Positions 35,101 to 43,445 of a DNA stretch of 64,000 bases are shown here, in pieces. The notes under the pieces were generated by a model. The model was not told the origin of the DNA. It saw only the letters and a program-made list of their open reading frames with translations, and searched no databases. The DNA lies in the NCBI GenBank assembly GCA_020636025.1, contig JACJYQ010000005.1, forward strand, positions 496,001 to 560,000. The letters run 5' to 3'. Source of the DNA: Lewinellaceae bacterium. GTDB taxonomy: Bacteria; Bacteroidota; Bacteroidia; Chitinophagales; Saprospiraceae. Numbering within the stretch: position 1 is the stretch's first letter; each line of letters begins with the position of its first letter. Made by a program: the position numbers and the translations under genes.

Positions 35101-36521
35101 CCGCCGTTCCATGGGAAGTCTTCGATCAGGATCGGAGCTGCTGCCAGGTCGAATGTGTCGTAAACCACACCATTCGCCCAAACAATGAAAGTGCCGTTTC
35201 CAGGGTTGTTTGCATTGAAATTGAGCAGAACCTGGTATGTGCTGTCTCCGGTGCATTTCCCGGTTTCAACAGATATATGGGTTATTTCACAAAGGGAATC
35301 AAAAGGTAAGCAGTCCGGAGCGAGGAATTGTAATTCTTTACAACAAGCGGGGTCGTTTCCTGTACAAACTCGTATATGATTGAAAATGAGACCGTTCCAG
35401 GAGAAATCACTTATGTACAAAGGCAATTGGTCCATGCCGTAATGGCCAAGGGGGTGACCATTGCCCCAAATCTCGAATGAATCTACTGCAGTAGTGTCTT
35501 TTACCTGAAAATTCACCCATAGCCCAAAGGTGCTATCAGAAGAACAGGTATCGGTTTCTACTTCCAGATCGTAAATGGCACATGGAATCAAACAGGTAGG
35601 TGCCGTAAAATCCTCTTCTACACAACATAAACCCGTTGGCAGATCAAAACAAACTTTAGCTATCGGATGAGGATTTCCGTTTGTCTGGAAAACCACCGGC
35701 AAAGGCAACTGATTTACAGCAAAAACTCCTTGCAAAACACCGTCCAGGAACAAAGAGAAGGAGTCGGTTAAAGTGGTATTAAGTGCCTGAAAATTTACTT
35801 TAGCCTTGTAAGTGCTGTCACTGATACAATCGCCCGGGGTCACCGTGAAGTTAAATATGCCACAGGGTCCATTGAAACAGGTGGGTGCCTGAAATGTAAA
35901 ACTCTGACAACAGTTTGGCTGATTTACTATGCAAACCGTTACAATATCAAATGCATTGCCTGCCCAGGGGAAATTGGGAATGGTTACCGGTAGGGCAGCA
36001 GTAGGGAATACGCCAAGGGAAACTCCATTGGCGGAGAACACTTCAAATTGTCCGATTTGGGGACTTGTAAACTGGAAATCAACGGTAAGCTCATAAGTGA
36101 GGGTTATCGGGTTGCAAGGGCCGACATCAACACTCAGGTCGTCTATTCCACAGCCTCCGCCGTTGCCGCAGGCCGGGACATCAATGACGACATCGTCGAA
36201 ACAATCGTTGAACTCTGAATCTTCAACATGGAACTCAAATACTGTGGGGGCATTGGGATTGCCGAAGAGTGGCCCCAGAGTGATGGGGACCTGGCTGTAC
36301 TCGAAGGTGCCGTAATTCACGCCATTTCCTGTAACTTTGAATGTGTTGGAATTGCCGGCATGCTTAAATTCAAGCACGACAAAAAACTCACAAGAGTTTA
36401 CAGGATTGGGTTGAACTACCGTGGCTGTGAGGTCGTAGAGCTCACAATTCTGCTGTGCTGCGAGTGGACTAACCAGCAGCAGTAGCATCGGTAATAAGGA
36501 TGATAAACGCATGGGAAACAA
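32127..36521 (-). CDS. Large secreted protein with about 14 cysteine-rich tandem repeats and a T9SS sorting domain
   Basis: A 1464-residue exported protein. The signal peptide ends at about residue 22 (SPLAAQQ; an alternative start is the ATG three codons in). About 14 repeats of 90-100 residues follow. Each starts CxIxDL, has a second Cys after a Gly (VDxGxC), a phrase like VWANGxFLGxFxLNQLPLTI with NFPxxGN, then VCI and a CC pair, and ends PxC. Each repeat therefore carries about six Cys and could form three disulfides outside the cell. The C-terminal 80 residues are a type A T9SS sorting domain (LVISPNPASNFVNVTA, then TDLPAGVFRMSVLG). I know of no named family for this repeat. The role may be adhesive or structural, which is inference. 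Confidence 0.82.
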   Translation of the reverse strand: MFPMRLSSLLPMLLLLVSPLAAQQNCELYDLTATVVQPNPVNSCEFFVVLEFKHAGNSNTFKVTGNGVNYGTFEYSQVPITLGPLFGNPNAPTVFEFHVEDSEFNDCFDDVVIDVPACGNGGGCGIDDLSVDVGPCNPITLTYELTVDFQFTSPQIGQFEVFSANGVSLGVFPTAALPVTIPNFPWAGNAFDIVTVCIVNQPNCCQSFTFQAPTCFNGPCGIFNFTVTPGDCISDSTYKAKVNFQALNTTLTDSFSLFLDGVLQGVFAVNQLPLPVVFQTNGNPHPIAKVCFDLPTGLCCVEEDFTAPTCLIPCAIYDLEVETDTCSSDSTFGLWVNFQVKDTTAVDSFEIWGNGHPLGHYGMDQLPLYISDFSWNGLIFNHIRVCTGNDPACCKELQFLAPDCLPFDSLCEITHISVETGKCTGDSTYQVLLNFNANNPGNGTFIVWANGVVYDTFDLAAAPILIEDFPWNGGNNDVVMICIGGSIPGTDPNSFCCKTVEFKVPDCLGTCMITDLKVEAGDCDFATQTFPLIVNFNYDHPGNDFFDLYADGQLVGTFPLNQLPLTIPDFPINGNAITVIKVCINDHPDCCTAFELHNPDCNDVPCHIFDLVIEAGNCTPNGVYPLFINFQVNNPGNDFFEVSANGQLFGTFPLNQLPITIPNFPASGNPFDVVKICINDNPDCCITEEFPSPCANQGCDIFDLVLDPGVCDTSDNTYSLAINFQVVNPGNDFFEVWANGQYMGLFALNLLPFTIQNFPASGNSFDEIKICINDNPNCCIVKEFPSPCGNNLPCDIFDLTAMVGDCNPNGGFNVKINFDVNNPGNDFYDVYINGAFFGNFPLNQLPLTIQNFPANGNPVQVVKVCINDHPDCCETIEFQVPNCDPCEIHDLTVVVGDCNPDSVTYHVTIDFIPVNTNATQFVVFGNGINLGNYDISQLPLHIPDFPWDGMGPNDVIKVCMLGVNNQLSCCETIEYPIPDCLHGGGACDIFDLVVDTGVCTGDSTYKVTINFQVVNPIGNTFSVWANGDFLGAFGLGQLPLTIQNFPWGGGIEDVLQVCVGNTPVGGVGCCATLEYYVPDCLLNNDCEIYDLKVDVGDCTSNSTYNIHVNFQVHNPPSDMFGVWSNGQFIGNFSLNQLPLLLQDINWNGGTHDVIKVCMLDAAGNYDCCKTIEYQVPGCLGNGNCEIFGLVVDPGDCTSDSSYNLFLNFQFVNPPSNMFGVWANGVFLGAFNVNQLPLNFPDFPWNGGPNDIVKVCFLNTNGASDCCRTLEFPVPDCLFGGNDCHIWDVMAVRTPCLCGQFFVAITFNYENVGNEGFDLVGNGNVYGNYPYNTQQPIILGPFPGDGSTVWEFGVVDHQDYDCEDGFVLGMVECMTPVVEPEIASSLVISPNPASNFVNVTAMLENGTEVGQATVNIYHADGRLIQSRVITNASNFQLDLTDLPAGVFRMSVLGNSGRLEGSFIKQ

Positions 36522-36846
36522 TAATTTGGTGAAAATAAAAAAGGATGAAACCGAGGCCGGGTGGCCACGTATTATTAGGATTATTCAGGATTCAAAGAAC
36601 AAAATTGTAAGTCTGATGGGAACAAGATACAGCACCAGGGTATTTCGCTTCCCCTGATTTCACGCAAAACTACCTTGAAATTGTCGTGTTTAGTCAAATG
36701 CACAAAAAAATAATGGGTTTCTCAGGCAGCGACCTGAAAAACCCGCAAAACGTGTCCAAAAATTTAGTGGGAGAACAAGCTGAAGCCTGTACGGTCTTTA
36801 GCAGATAAAAATAAAGAAGCGCAAATTAATTGTTATAAACAGTGCA
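36522..36846. other. Intergenic region without recognised gene
   Basis: This 325-bp stretch holds no convincing gene. It contains a candidate promoter for the repeat protein (36665-36698, minus strand). Otherwise I see nothing. Confidence 0.6.
36665..36698 (-). promoter_or_regulatory. Candidate promoter of the cysteine-repeat protein
   Basis: On the minus strand TAGTTTTG (perfect TAnnTTTG) lies at 36672-36665 and TTTG at 36698-36695 with 22 bases between, about 145 bp before the start codon. The spacing is at the long end of the range. Confidence 0.35.
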
Positions 36847-37188
36847 TTAAGCAGCATGCTGAAACAAGTTCATCTGACCATTAGACGCTGCCAGATCCAA
36901 CATACGCGCATACTTCAGTTTGCTTTTGCTGTTGGTTCGCAATGCAATCAGCTTGGCCAGTTCAAGACTGATGAAGTAATCTTCAATGGGCTCACCTGGC
37001 CTGGGGCGCTTGGCAAAATCGCGGTATGCCTGTGGCTTGCGTATGCCTTCCTTAAATTCGTATACATCCCGCAACCAACGCCTCACAAGCGAACCATACT
37101 GCCTGACCGGCAATTTCAACGCTGAGAACAAACTGCTGGCGGTAACGACTTTTGTGCCTTTTTTACTTACAAATATTTCGAGTGCCAT
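36847..37188 (-). CDS. Small AntA/AntB-antirepressor-like protein
   Basis: A 113-residue protein when started at ATG 37188 (MALEIFVSKKGTKVV), preferred because the 26 upstream residues are not conserved-looking. The part SSLFSALKLPVRQYGSLVRR followed by DYFISLELAKLIALRTNSKS resembles the core of AntA/AntB antirepressors (DY-L-LDMAKELAM type) known from phages. In Bacteroidota such short proteins also occur as ordinary chromosomal genes. No phage genes are nearby. It is probably a nucleic-acid-associated or regulatory protein; a specific function cannot be given. Confidence 0.6.
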   Translation of the reverse strand: MALEIFVSKKGTKVVTASSLFSALKLPVRQYGSLVRRWLRDVYEFKEGIRKPQAYRDFAKRPRPGEPIEDYFISLELAKLIALRTNSKSKLKYARMLDLAASNGQMNLFQHAA

Positions 37189-37563
37189 CTTAATAGCGTT
37201 TAGGAACACAGATTTATTTGATTGAGGGAATTCACAGATTAATAAATTCGACACAAAAATAAACAACTTGTTTATTTAAAACAAATTATTTTATAAATAT
37301 TTTTTTGGATATTTTGGTTTGGAGTGAGTCATTAATAGGTCTGATAGCACAAACAAGTTCACTCACCTTGCCGTTTGCTCCTGGTCACAAGACACTAGTG
37401 CGGCGAAAGAAAACTTATTATCGAATTCCATTAATGTCGCCCATTCAGGGCTTTTACAGCTGTGTGCCATACCCTATCCATGGGCTTCGCCTCATGGTTA
37501 TGTGATTTTGCCCCTTTGGGGCTTAGGATCACCTCATTATCGAATTAGCTAATTATCAAATTA
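37189..37563. other. Intergenic region with two repeat families
   Basis: This 375-bp stretch between the antirepressor-like gene and the DUF3109 gene holds no convincing gene. It contains a short pair of CACAGATT-like direct repeats (near 37206 and 37231), a GC-rich palindromic element (37437-37524) and the start of an octamer array (from 37533). Confidence 0.6.
37437..37524. repeat. GC-rich palindromic element (CCCATTCAGGGCTT family)
   Basis: GTCGCCCATTCAGGGCTTTT at the left and TTGCCCCTTTGGGGCTTAGG at the right enclose ATACCCTATCCATGGGC. Motifs and layout match the larger copy at 43166-43358. No coding capacity. Confidence 0.6.
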
Positions 37564-37570
37564 TCAAATT
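37533..37570. repeat. TAATTAGC-type octamer array, single arm
   Basis: Units ATTATCGA, ATTAGCTA, ATTATCAA, ATTATCAA run up to and over the stop codon of the DUF3109 gene. Same family as 5312-5416. Confidence 0.7.
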
Positions 37571-38151
37571 GACTTTTGTGCTTTCATAAACTCCGCAGCG
37601 CCATCCAGTTCTTCGTAAAACTCTTCACCATACTTGCGGATTAGCGCTTCCTTGAGGAATTTATACACCGGCACTTTTTCCTTGTCACCCAACTTACAGG
37701 CTTCCGAACAAATATCCCAGCGGTCGTAATTGATCGCTTCCGTACCTATGGCGTCATAGGGCATGATCCGGATGGGATACAAGTGGCAGGAGATCGGCTT
37801 TTTGAAATCTGTAGCACCAGCGTGCCAGGCTTTCTCGATGCCACACCAGGCAACACCATTACCATCAAAGGTTAGGAAAGCACATGGACCACCGTCTATC
37901 AGCATGGTGCCATGACCCATGCCGTCGTACCAGGCGTGTTTGCCATTGGCTTCTATGGCTGCAATTCCGGCCGGACTCAAAAATGGCTTTACATCTTCAT
38001 AAATGGCTTCAAGCGTCTCCATTTCATTTTCTTCCAAGGGCGCACCAAAATCCCCTTCCCAACAGCAGGCGCCCTTACAGGCGCTCAGGTTGCAAATGAA
38101 ATTCTCTTCCACCACATCGTCGCTCACCAGTTTATCCTGTACAATGATCAT
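37564..38151 (-). CDS. DUF3109 family protein
   Basis: A 195-residue protein with the conserved Cys-rich N-terminus of DUF3109 (ICNLSACKGACCWEGDFG) and further Cys/His positions (GPCAFLT, VAWCGIEKAW, ISCHLYPIRI, DICSEACKLG). The Cys pattern suggests a metal or iron-sulfur site; the molecular function is unknown. No signal peptide, so cytosolic. It begins 13 bp after the glgC stop, so it is probably translated from the glycogen operon transcript; whether it takes part in glycogen metabolism is not known. Confidence 0.85.
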   Translation of the reverse strand: MIIVQDKLVSDDVVEENFICNLSACKGACCWEGDFGAPLEENEMETLEAIYEDVKPFLSPAGIAAIEANGKHAWYDGMGHGTMLIDGGPCAFLTFDGNGVAWCGIEKAWHAGATDFKKPISCHLYPIRIMPYDAIGTEAINYDRWDICSEACKLGDKEKVPVYKFLKEALIRKYGEEFYEELDGAAEFMKAQKSI

Positions 38152-38164
38152 CTTGCGAATTGCT

Positions 38165-39436
38165 TTACATTAACCGGGTGCCTTCCGGGATAACGGCGTT
38201 TTTCTTGATAACAACCACACCATCGCGAACCACAAATTCATCAGTATTCATATCAGGCAAATGCGGCCCTCCCTTAATCACCACATTGTTGCCGATTTTG
38301 CAATCCTTGTCAAGGATCGCATGCTGAATCTGGCAATTGTGGCCAATACCCAGTGGTATATCCTCACTACTGTTGGCTATCTCCTGAAGCGTTTGGTAAA
38401 TATCATTACCCATCACAATCGAGTCTTTGATCACGGTGTTTTCTCCAATTCTCGATCGGATACCAATAATAGAACCTTCCACTACCCTTGCATGAATGAT
38501 GGATCCTTCGGCCACCAGTGCGCGATTGATTTGCGTACCGCCATAAAACTTGGCAGGTGGCAACATACGACCGCGGGTGTAAATACCGTGTTTGTTATCG
38601 AATAAATTGAAGGAAGGTATGTGGTCGGTGAGTTCTATATTGGCGTCGAAGAAAGATTTGATGGTTCCGATATCCGTCCAATATCCTTCGTATTGGTAGG
38701 CGGCCACCTTCCGACCTGCAGTAATGGCAGAAGGCAGTATTTCCTTTCCAAAGTCGGTTGCATCCGGATGCTCCTCAAACAGGTCGGCCAGCACTTTCCT
38801 GTTGAAAATGTAAATACCCATGGAGGCTAGATAGTGCCTTCCGCGTTTTTTGTTTACTGGGCCAACGTCGCTTATCCACTCAGGCAACTGATCAGCATCG
38901 GGTTTTTCAATAAAGCGGGGAATAAACCCTTCACTGTTTACTTTCATAATGCCAAATCCGGTGGCATCCTGTGCATTTACCGGGAGACAGGCGATGGTGA
39001 CGTCGGCATTTTTGGCAATATGGTGCTTCACCATCTTCTCAAAATCCATCTGATAAAGTTGGTCGCCGGAGAGGATCAACACATAATCGAAGTCGTGTCT
39101 TTCGTAGTGTTGTCGACTTTGGCGTACGGCATCAGCCGTTCCCTGAAACCAGCCGGCGTTGTTGGGGGTTTGTTCGGCAGCCAGCAGATCTACAAAGCCA
39201 TTGGTAAAATGATCAAAATTATAGGTGTTCTTAATGTGCGCGTTCAGGGAGGCGGAATTGTATTGAGTTAATACAAACATCCGTTTCACACCGGAATTGA
39301 TGCAATTGGAAATAGGAATATCAATCAAACGGTATTTTCCTCCGATGGGAACAGCTGGTTTTGAACGTTTTTCGGTCAGTGGGAAAAGGCGGCTTCCCGC
39401 GCCACCTCCAAGAATAATGGAGATCATTTTAATCAT
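38165..39436 (-). CDS. glgC: Glucose-1-phosphate adenylyltransferase
   Basis: A 423-residue enzyme making ADP-glucose from glucose-1-phosphate and ATP, the regulated step of glycogen synthesis. The pyrophosphorylase motif GGGAGSRLFPLTEKRSKPAV, the conserved GGKYRLIDIPISNCINSG region, and HYLASMGIYIFNRKVL are all present. A C-terminal left-handed beta-helix follows (VAEGSIIHARVVEGSIIG). The start is either the ATG at 39436 or the one three codons on (MISIILGGG). It lies 52 bp after glgA and 13 bp before the DUF3109 gene, forming one operon. Confidence 0.93.
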   Translation of the reverse strand: MIKMISIILGGGAGSRLFPLTEKRSKPAVPIGGKYRLIDIPISNCINSGVKRMFVLTQYNSASLNAHIKNTYNFDHFTNGFVDLLAAEQTPNNAGWFQGTADAVRQSRQHYERHDFDYVLILSGDQLYQMDFEKMVKHHIAKNADVTIACLPVNAQDATGFGIMKVNSEGFIPRFIEKPDADQLPEWISDVGPVNKKRGRHYLASMGIYIFNRKVLADLFEEHPDATDFGKEILPSAITAGRKVAAYQYEGYWTDIGTIKSFFDANIELTDHIPSFNLFDNKHGIYTRGRMLPPAKFYGGTQINRALVAEGSIIHARVVEGSIIGIRSRIGENTVIKDSIVMGNDIYQTLQEIANSSEDIPLGIGHNCQIQHAILDKDCKIGNNVVIKGGPHLPDMNTDEFVVRDGVVVIKKNAVIPEGTRLM

Positions 39437-39488
39437 GGTGCTTTCGTTTTTCGCTATTACTGATGATTAATCCGGATTCAATAAATCA

Positions 39489-41129
39489 CTACGGTTTAGT
39501 TGTTTTTTTTGCTTTAGTCGGGCTCTTTTTTGCCCTCAAAGACTTCCGGGCAGGGTTGCTCACCTTCTCAGCTTTTTTGGGTGCTTCCTTTACCGGCTCC
39601 GGACTCTTTTGTTCTCCCTGCCCAGGTTTCGGATCTTTCGAACTCACTTTCTTAATGTTGGCCCCTATGTGTTGATAAACATTGAAATACTGCTGTACCG
39701 CTCGTTCCCAGGACGAATCAACCGCCATGATCCGTTGCCGCAGCACATCAACAATACCCGGTTCGTTGCCCCACATCGAGGCGGCCCGATGAATGGCATA
39801 ACCGATGTCATCCAGGGAGAAATGGTCGAAACGAATGCCTCTGCCATGGCCATCCGGCTCGGCGATATCCGGAACGGTATCTTTTAATCCACCGATGCTT
39901 CGTACAATGGGTATGGTGCCATAGCGCATGGCATATAACTGATTCAATCCACAAGGCTCAACTCTCGATGGCATTATCAGGAAATCGGACCCTGCGTATA
40001 TCTGATGGGCGAGCGCTTCATTGTAATCAATTACGGCATTCACACGCCCCCGGTAGTGATAGGACATAGATCGGAACTGATCCTCTGTCCATGATTCGCC
40101 TGTTCCCAGAATCAAAAAGTTTCCAGCTCCTCCGGCATGTATGTAGCTTTTGTACGCATCCGGAAGCAGGTCGCTGCCTTTTTCACTCACCATTCTGCCT
40201 ATAAAACTGACCAATGGCTGATCCTCAGGGAAGCCAAACCATTCGCAAAGTACTTTCTTGTTTTTCTTCTTAAAACTGGCAATTCTCTCTGCCTGATTGT
40301 CCTTTTCTCCTTTCTCCAATTGGAACTGGATTGCCGGATCAGTTTCCGGATCCCACACCTGCACGTCTATGCCGTTGATGATGCCAAATTCTTTGGCCCA
40401 CTCTGCACGGAACAAAGGCTCAAGTCCACGGCTGTCTTGATGAAGCTCATACAGGTAGCTGTTGGAAACCGTGGTCACAGCCCAGGCACATTTTACCGCC
40501 GCAGCCATTGGATTCACAGCTCCGTTCCAGTCGAGATAACCTCTGGCCCAGGCATCGTAATAAGGCAAAATGGCATGACTCCGCCAAGAAAACGCCCCTT
40601 GATATTGTCCGTTGTGAATGGTGAAAACAGTAGGCATATTGGCCAGTGGCCGGAAATCCGGAGAGTGTTTGCACATGAAGGGGATAAGCCCTGAATGGTG
40701 ATCATGTGCATGCAAAACCTTTGGTCTGTCAGATTCGGGGAAAGAAATTACCCATTGTAAAACGGTTTGTTGAAAGACCAGATAACGCTCTATTTCATCG
40801 CCATAAGGATATCCGGATGGGTCGTTGTAAATGCCGGGACGGTCATATAAACCCGGGATATCGACTACAAAAAACGGGAACCCCAGGGAATTGCCTTTTT
40901 CCTGTTGAACCGAAAAAGGGATGTGACGCCAGTCCGAGCGAATTGCTCCGTGATAAACTGTTTCCCAGTTCCGACTGTGTATCCACTTGAGTGCATATTT
41001 GGGAATAACGGCAGCGGCCATTACACCTGCTTGTGTCATGTATTTTGGCAGTGAACCTACCACGTCGCCGAGTCCACCGGTTTTTGCCGCCGGATAGCAC
41101 TCAGCTGAAATATGTAAAACCTGTATCAT
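39489..41129 (-). CDS. glgA: Glycogen synthase with basic C-terminal tail
   Basis: A 546-residue GT5 enzyme that extends alpha-1,4-glucan from ADP-glucose. The N-terminal ADP-glucose motif AKTGGLGDVVGSLPK is intact, as are VLHAHDHHSGLIPF, INGIDVQVWDPETD, PLVSFIGRMVSEKGSDL and MPSRVEPCGLNQLYAMRYG. The domain ends at about residue 490. A 55-residue tail rich in Lys, Pro and Ser follows (KAEKVSNPARKSLRAKKSPT), unlike the usual enzyme, and is probably disordered. It is the first gene of the glgA-glgC-DUF3109 operon, divergent from the sugar isomerase-like gene. Confidence 0.92.
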   Translation of the reverse strand: MIQVLHISAECYPAAKTGGLGDVVGSLPKYMTQAGVMAAAVIPKYALKWIHSRNWETVYHGAIRSDWRHIPFSVQQEKGNSLGFPFFVVDIPGLYDRPGIYNDPSGYPYGDEIERYLVFQQTVLQWVISFPESDRPKVLHAHDHHSGLIPFMCKHSPDFRPLANMPTVFTIHNGQYQGAFSWRSHAILPYYDAWARGYLDWNGAVNPMAAAVKCAWAVTTVSNSYLYELHQDSRGLEPLFRAEWAKEFGIINGIDVQVWDPETDPAIQFQLEKGEKDNQAERIASFKKKNKKVLCEWFGFPEDQPLVSFIGRMVSEKGSDLLPDAYKSYIHAGGAGNFLILGTGESWTEDQFRSMSYHYRGRVNAVIDYNEALAHQIYAGSDFLIMPSRVEPCGLNQLYAMRYGTIPIVRSIGGLKDTVPDIAEPDGHGRGIRFDHFSLDDIGYAIHRAASMWGNEPGIVDVLRQRIMAVDSSWERAVQQYFNVYQHIGANIKKVSSKDPKPGQGEQKSPEPVKEAPKKAEKVSNPARKSLRAKKSPTKAKKTTKP

Positions 41130-41295
41130 TATGTTGTTGTACGGTTTCTGACTTAATTCGGCAGACCAAACCCCTCAACTGTAAAGGTCAAAAGCCTGTG
41201 CTGAAAGTCAAACATTCAGAGAGAAAAAATTTCTAATAATTGAGCTTTCACGATTTTTAATAGAAACTTTACTTTTTTTGCAAAAAATATTTACC

Positions 41296-42186
41296 ATGAA
41301 TTATACAGACCGGCGGAAGTTTCTAAAAACCAGTTCACTTGCTTTGGCAGCTTCGGCAATATCATCATTTAAATTCCCTTTGAACCTGAAGGACTATACG
41401 GTTTCTCATCTGGGGCTTCAATTGTGGAGCGTTCGGGATGCCATGGCGCAAGACGCCAAAAACACCATCGCATCGCTGCGACAAATGGGCTACCGGGAGG
41501 TGGAAGGTTTTGGCTATGCAGATGGTAAAATATTTGGCATGCCGTTGAGGGATTATGCCATGTTGCTACGGGACAACGATATCAGCACACCATCCATTCA
41601 TCACCCTTTAACCACAAATGACTGGGACTCCTCGTCCAAAGACCTGAAGGACAGCACAAAAAGAGCCCTGGATGACCTGGCAGGCATTGGACTGAAATAC
41701 ATCGTGATGCCCTGGATGGATGAAGATCACAGAAAGCGGATCCCGGAAATGGTTAATATTTTCAATGCAGCGGGCAAATACTGCAAAAGCGCCGGTGTTA
41801 AATTTGGTTACCACAACCACGATTTTGAATACACTATGCGCGGTCCCGATGGTCGACTGCTCATAGAATGGATCCTGCATGAAACGGATCCCAGTCTGGT
41901 CACCATGGAAATGGATATGTATTGGGTGAGTTTCGCAAAATACAATCCGGTGGATATGTTCCGGATTTACCCGGGTCGCTGGGAACTGTGCCACGTAAAA
42001 GACATGGCTAATACAGAAAAACGGGAAACGATCGAGGTCGGAGATGGTGTCATAGATTTCTCCACCATTTTCAAAAGCTCATCGCAGGCAGGATTGAAAT
42101 ACTACATCATTGAACTGGAAAACTATCGCACCAATTCCATGGATGGCGTGAACAAAGCCAGAAAGGGGTTTTTAGGTCTAAAATAA
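41296..42186 (+). CDS. Tat-exported sugar phosphate isomerase/epimerase-like protein
   Basis: A 296-residue protein started at ATG 41296. The N-terminus has a twin-arginine signal (DRRKFLKTSSLALAASAIS), so it is probably exported folded. The rest is a TIM-barrel of the AP endonuclease 2/xylose isomerase-like family: LGLQLWSVRDAMAQDAKNTI, then VKFGYHNHDFEY, WILHETDPSLVTMEMDMYW and GRWELCHVKDMA. The His and Glu/Asp residues in these motifs are typical metal ligands. Exported members are common in Bacteroidota and act on sugars or cyclitols; the substrate is unknown. RNase Z follows after 22 bp. Confidence 0.85.
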   Translation: MNYTDRRKFLKTSSLALAASAISSFKFPLNLKDYTVSHLGLQLWSVRDAMAQDAKNTIASLRQMGYREVEGFGYADGKIFGMPLRDYAMLLRDNDISTPSIHHPLTTNDWDSSSKDLKDSTKRALDDLAGIGLKYIVMPWMDEDHRKRIPEMVNIFNAAGKYCKSAGVKFGYHNHDFEYTMRGPDGRLLIEWILHETDPSLVTMEMDMYWVSFAKYNPVDMFRIYPGRWELCHVKDMANTEKRETIEVGDGVIDFSTIFKSSSQAGLKYYIIELENYRTNSMDGVNKARKGFLGLK

Positions 42187-42208
42187 TAGCATCCCAAAAA
42201 TCAATCCC

Positions 42209-43120
42209 ATGAAGGTGACTGTCCTCGGCAATGCTGCCGGCGGCCCGTTTCACGGTCGTCATTATACTGCTCAATTTGTGCAGGTAGCTCAGCATTACTT
42301 TTTGGTTGATTGCGGAGAAGGCACCCAAATGCAGGTGTATAAATTCCGAATAAAAGTTGATCGCTGCCGACAAATATTCATCAGTCATCTGCACGGTGAT
42401 CATGTATTCGGCTTAATAGGCCTGATCACAAATTGGTGCCTGAAAAAACGGAGCGAGAAATTACAAATATTCTCTCCGCGGGGTCTGGAAGAAATGATAG
42501 AAACGACCATCCGGGTCTGTGGTGTTCGTCTCTGCTACCCTATCGAATATGTCGTTGTCGACGCCTCTAAATCAGCCATGGTTTTTGAAACCCCCGAAGT
42601 CGAAGTGTGGACAATACCTTTGAACCACAGGACAACAACAACCGGTTGGTTGTTCAGAGAAAAACCAAAGGAAAGAAATATCAATCCGGAGATACTGGAA
42701 ACCTATAGCATCCAGCAGGATTTTGAACAAATCCGGGCCATAAAAGCCGGTGAAGATCTTCGACTTCCAGATGGCCGCATCATTCCTAACCATGAGCTCA
42801 CCCTGGATCCCCGGCCGCCCGGCTCCTATGCATTTTGCAGTGACACAGCACCTGATGAATCAGTAGCCAAGGTGGTAGCAGGCGTCGATCTCTTGTATCA
42901 TGAAGCGACCTTCACAGATGAACATATTGAAGAAGCTGCCATCGCTTTTCACTCCACAGCAAAACAGGCCGCTGAAATAGCGCGGAAAGCCGGAGTCAAA
43001 AAAATGATCATTGGACATATCTCCGGACGGTATGCTGATGAGGAACAGCATTTGACGGAGGCAAAAAGCATTTTTGAAAATACTGAGATTGCTTCGGAGG
43101 GGGTTACCTGGGAGTTTTAG
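42209..43120 (+). CDS. rnz: Ribonuclease Z
   Basis: A 303-residue metallo-beta-lactamase-fold enzyme that trims the 3' ends of tRNA precursors. The zinc motif SHLHGDHVFGL carries His60, His62, Asp64 and His65. The later ligands are in SDTAPDES and LLYHEATF, and the C-terminal IIGHISGRYAD is also typical. Length is normal for the short form. It lies 22 bp after the isomerase-like gene, so the two may be co-transcribed. It is convergent with the second Crp/Fnr gene across a repeat-rich 374-bp gap. Confidence 0.92.
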   Translation: MKVTVLGNAAGGPFHGRHYTAQFVQVAQHYFLVDCGEGTQMQVYKFRIKVDRCRQIFISHLHGDHVFGLIGLITNWCLKKRSEKLQIFSPRGLEEMIETTIRVCGVRLCYPIEYVVVDASKSAMVFETPEVEVWTIPLNHRTTTTGWLFREKPKERNINPEILETYSIQQDFEQIRAIKAGEDLRLPDGRIIPNHELTLDPRPPGSYAFCSDTAPDESVAKVVAGVDLLYHEATFTDEHIEEAAIAFHSTAKQAAEIARKAGVKKMIIGHISGRYADEEQHLTEAKSIFENTEIASEGVTWEF

Positions 43121-43165
43121 CTGAAGTCCGATATCTGAATAAGTTATACGATAATTGATTCAACA

Positions 43166-43358
43166 TCAGCCCCAAAGGGGCGCCATCTCCTAACATAGGG
43201 CCTAGCCCTATGAGTACTAAGCATCTAAAAAGTTAGCCCTGAAGGGGTGGTATCAGAGTAAGTGTGAGCAGAATCCGCCCCTTCAGGGCTCTTCATCTAC
43301 TATATCCATTCACATAGGGTTACACCCTATGTTGCGAGATGGCGCCCCTTCAGGGCTG
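43166..43358. repeat. Nested GC-rich palindromic element
   Basis: Outer arms of about 25 bp (ATCAGCCCCAAAGGGGCGCC and its inverted partner) match with two mismatches. Inside are smaller palindromes CATAGGGCCTAGCCCTATG (43193-43211) and CATAGGGTTACACCCTATG (43313-43331), and an inner pair AGCCCTGAAGGGG / CCCCTTCAGGGCT. A shorter relative lies at 37437-37524. Confidence 0.75.
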
Positions 43359-43419
43359 ATTCTGCAGATCGGGTTTCGGATATTGTATATTAGATATCAT
43401 ATATCAACCAAAAAGAGCA

Positions 43420-43445
43420 AAAGCCCTCCTTTTCAGGAAGGCTTT
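43420..43445 (-). terminator. Intrinsic terminator of the second Crp/Fnr gene
   Basis: On the minus strand AAAGCCTTCCT and AGGAGGGCTTT form an 11-bp stem with one mismatch and a 4-nt loop, followed by TTGCTCTTTTT. It lies 49 bp after the stop codon at 43495. Confidence 0.6.

Noticed and set aside
36847..37188. Prophage remnant suggested by the AntA/AntB-like protein
   Set aside because: No integrase, structural, lysis or attachment-site signal nearby. The family also occurs as an ordinary chromosomal gene.
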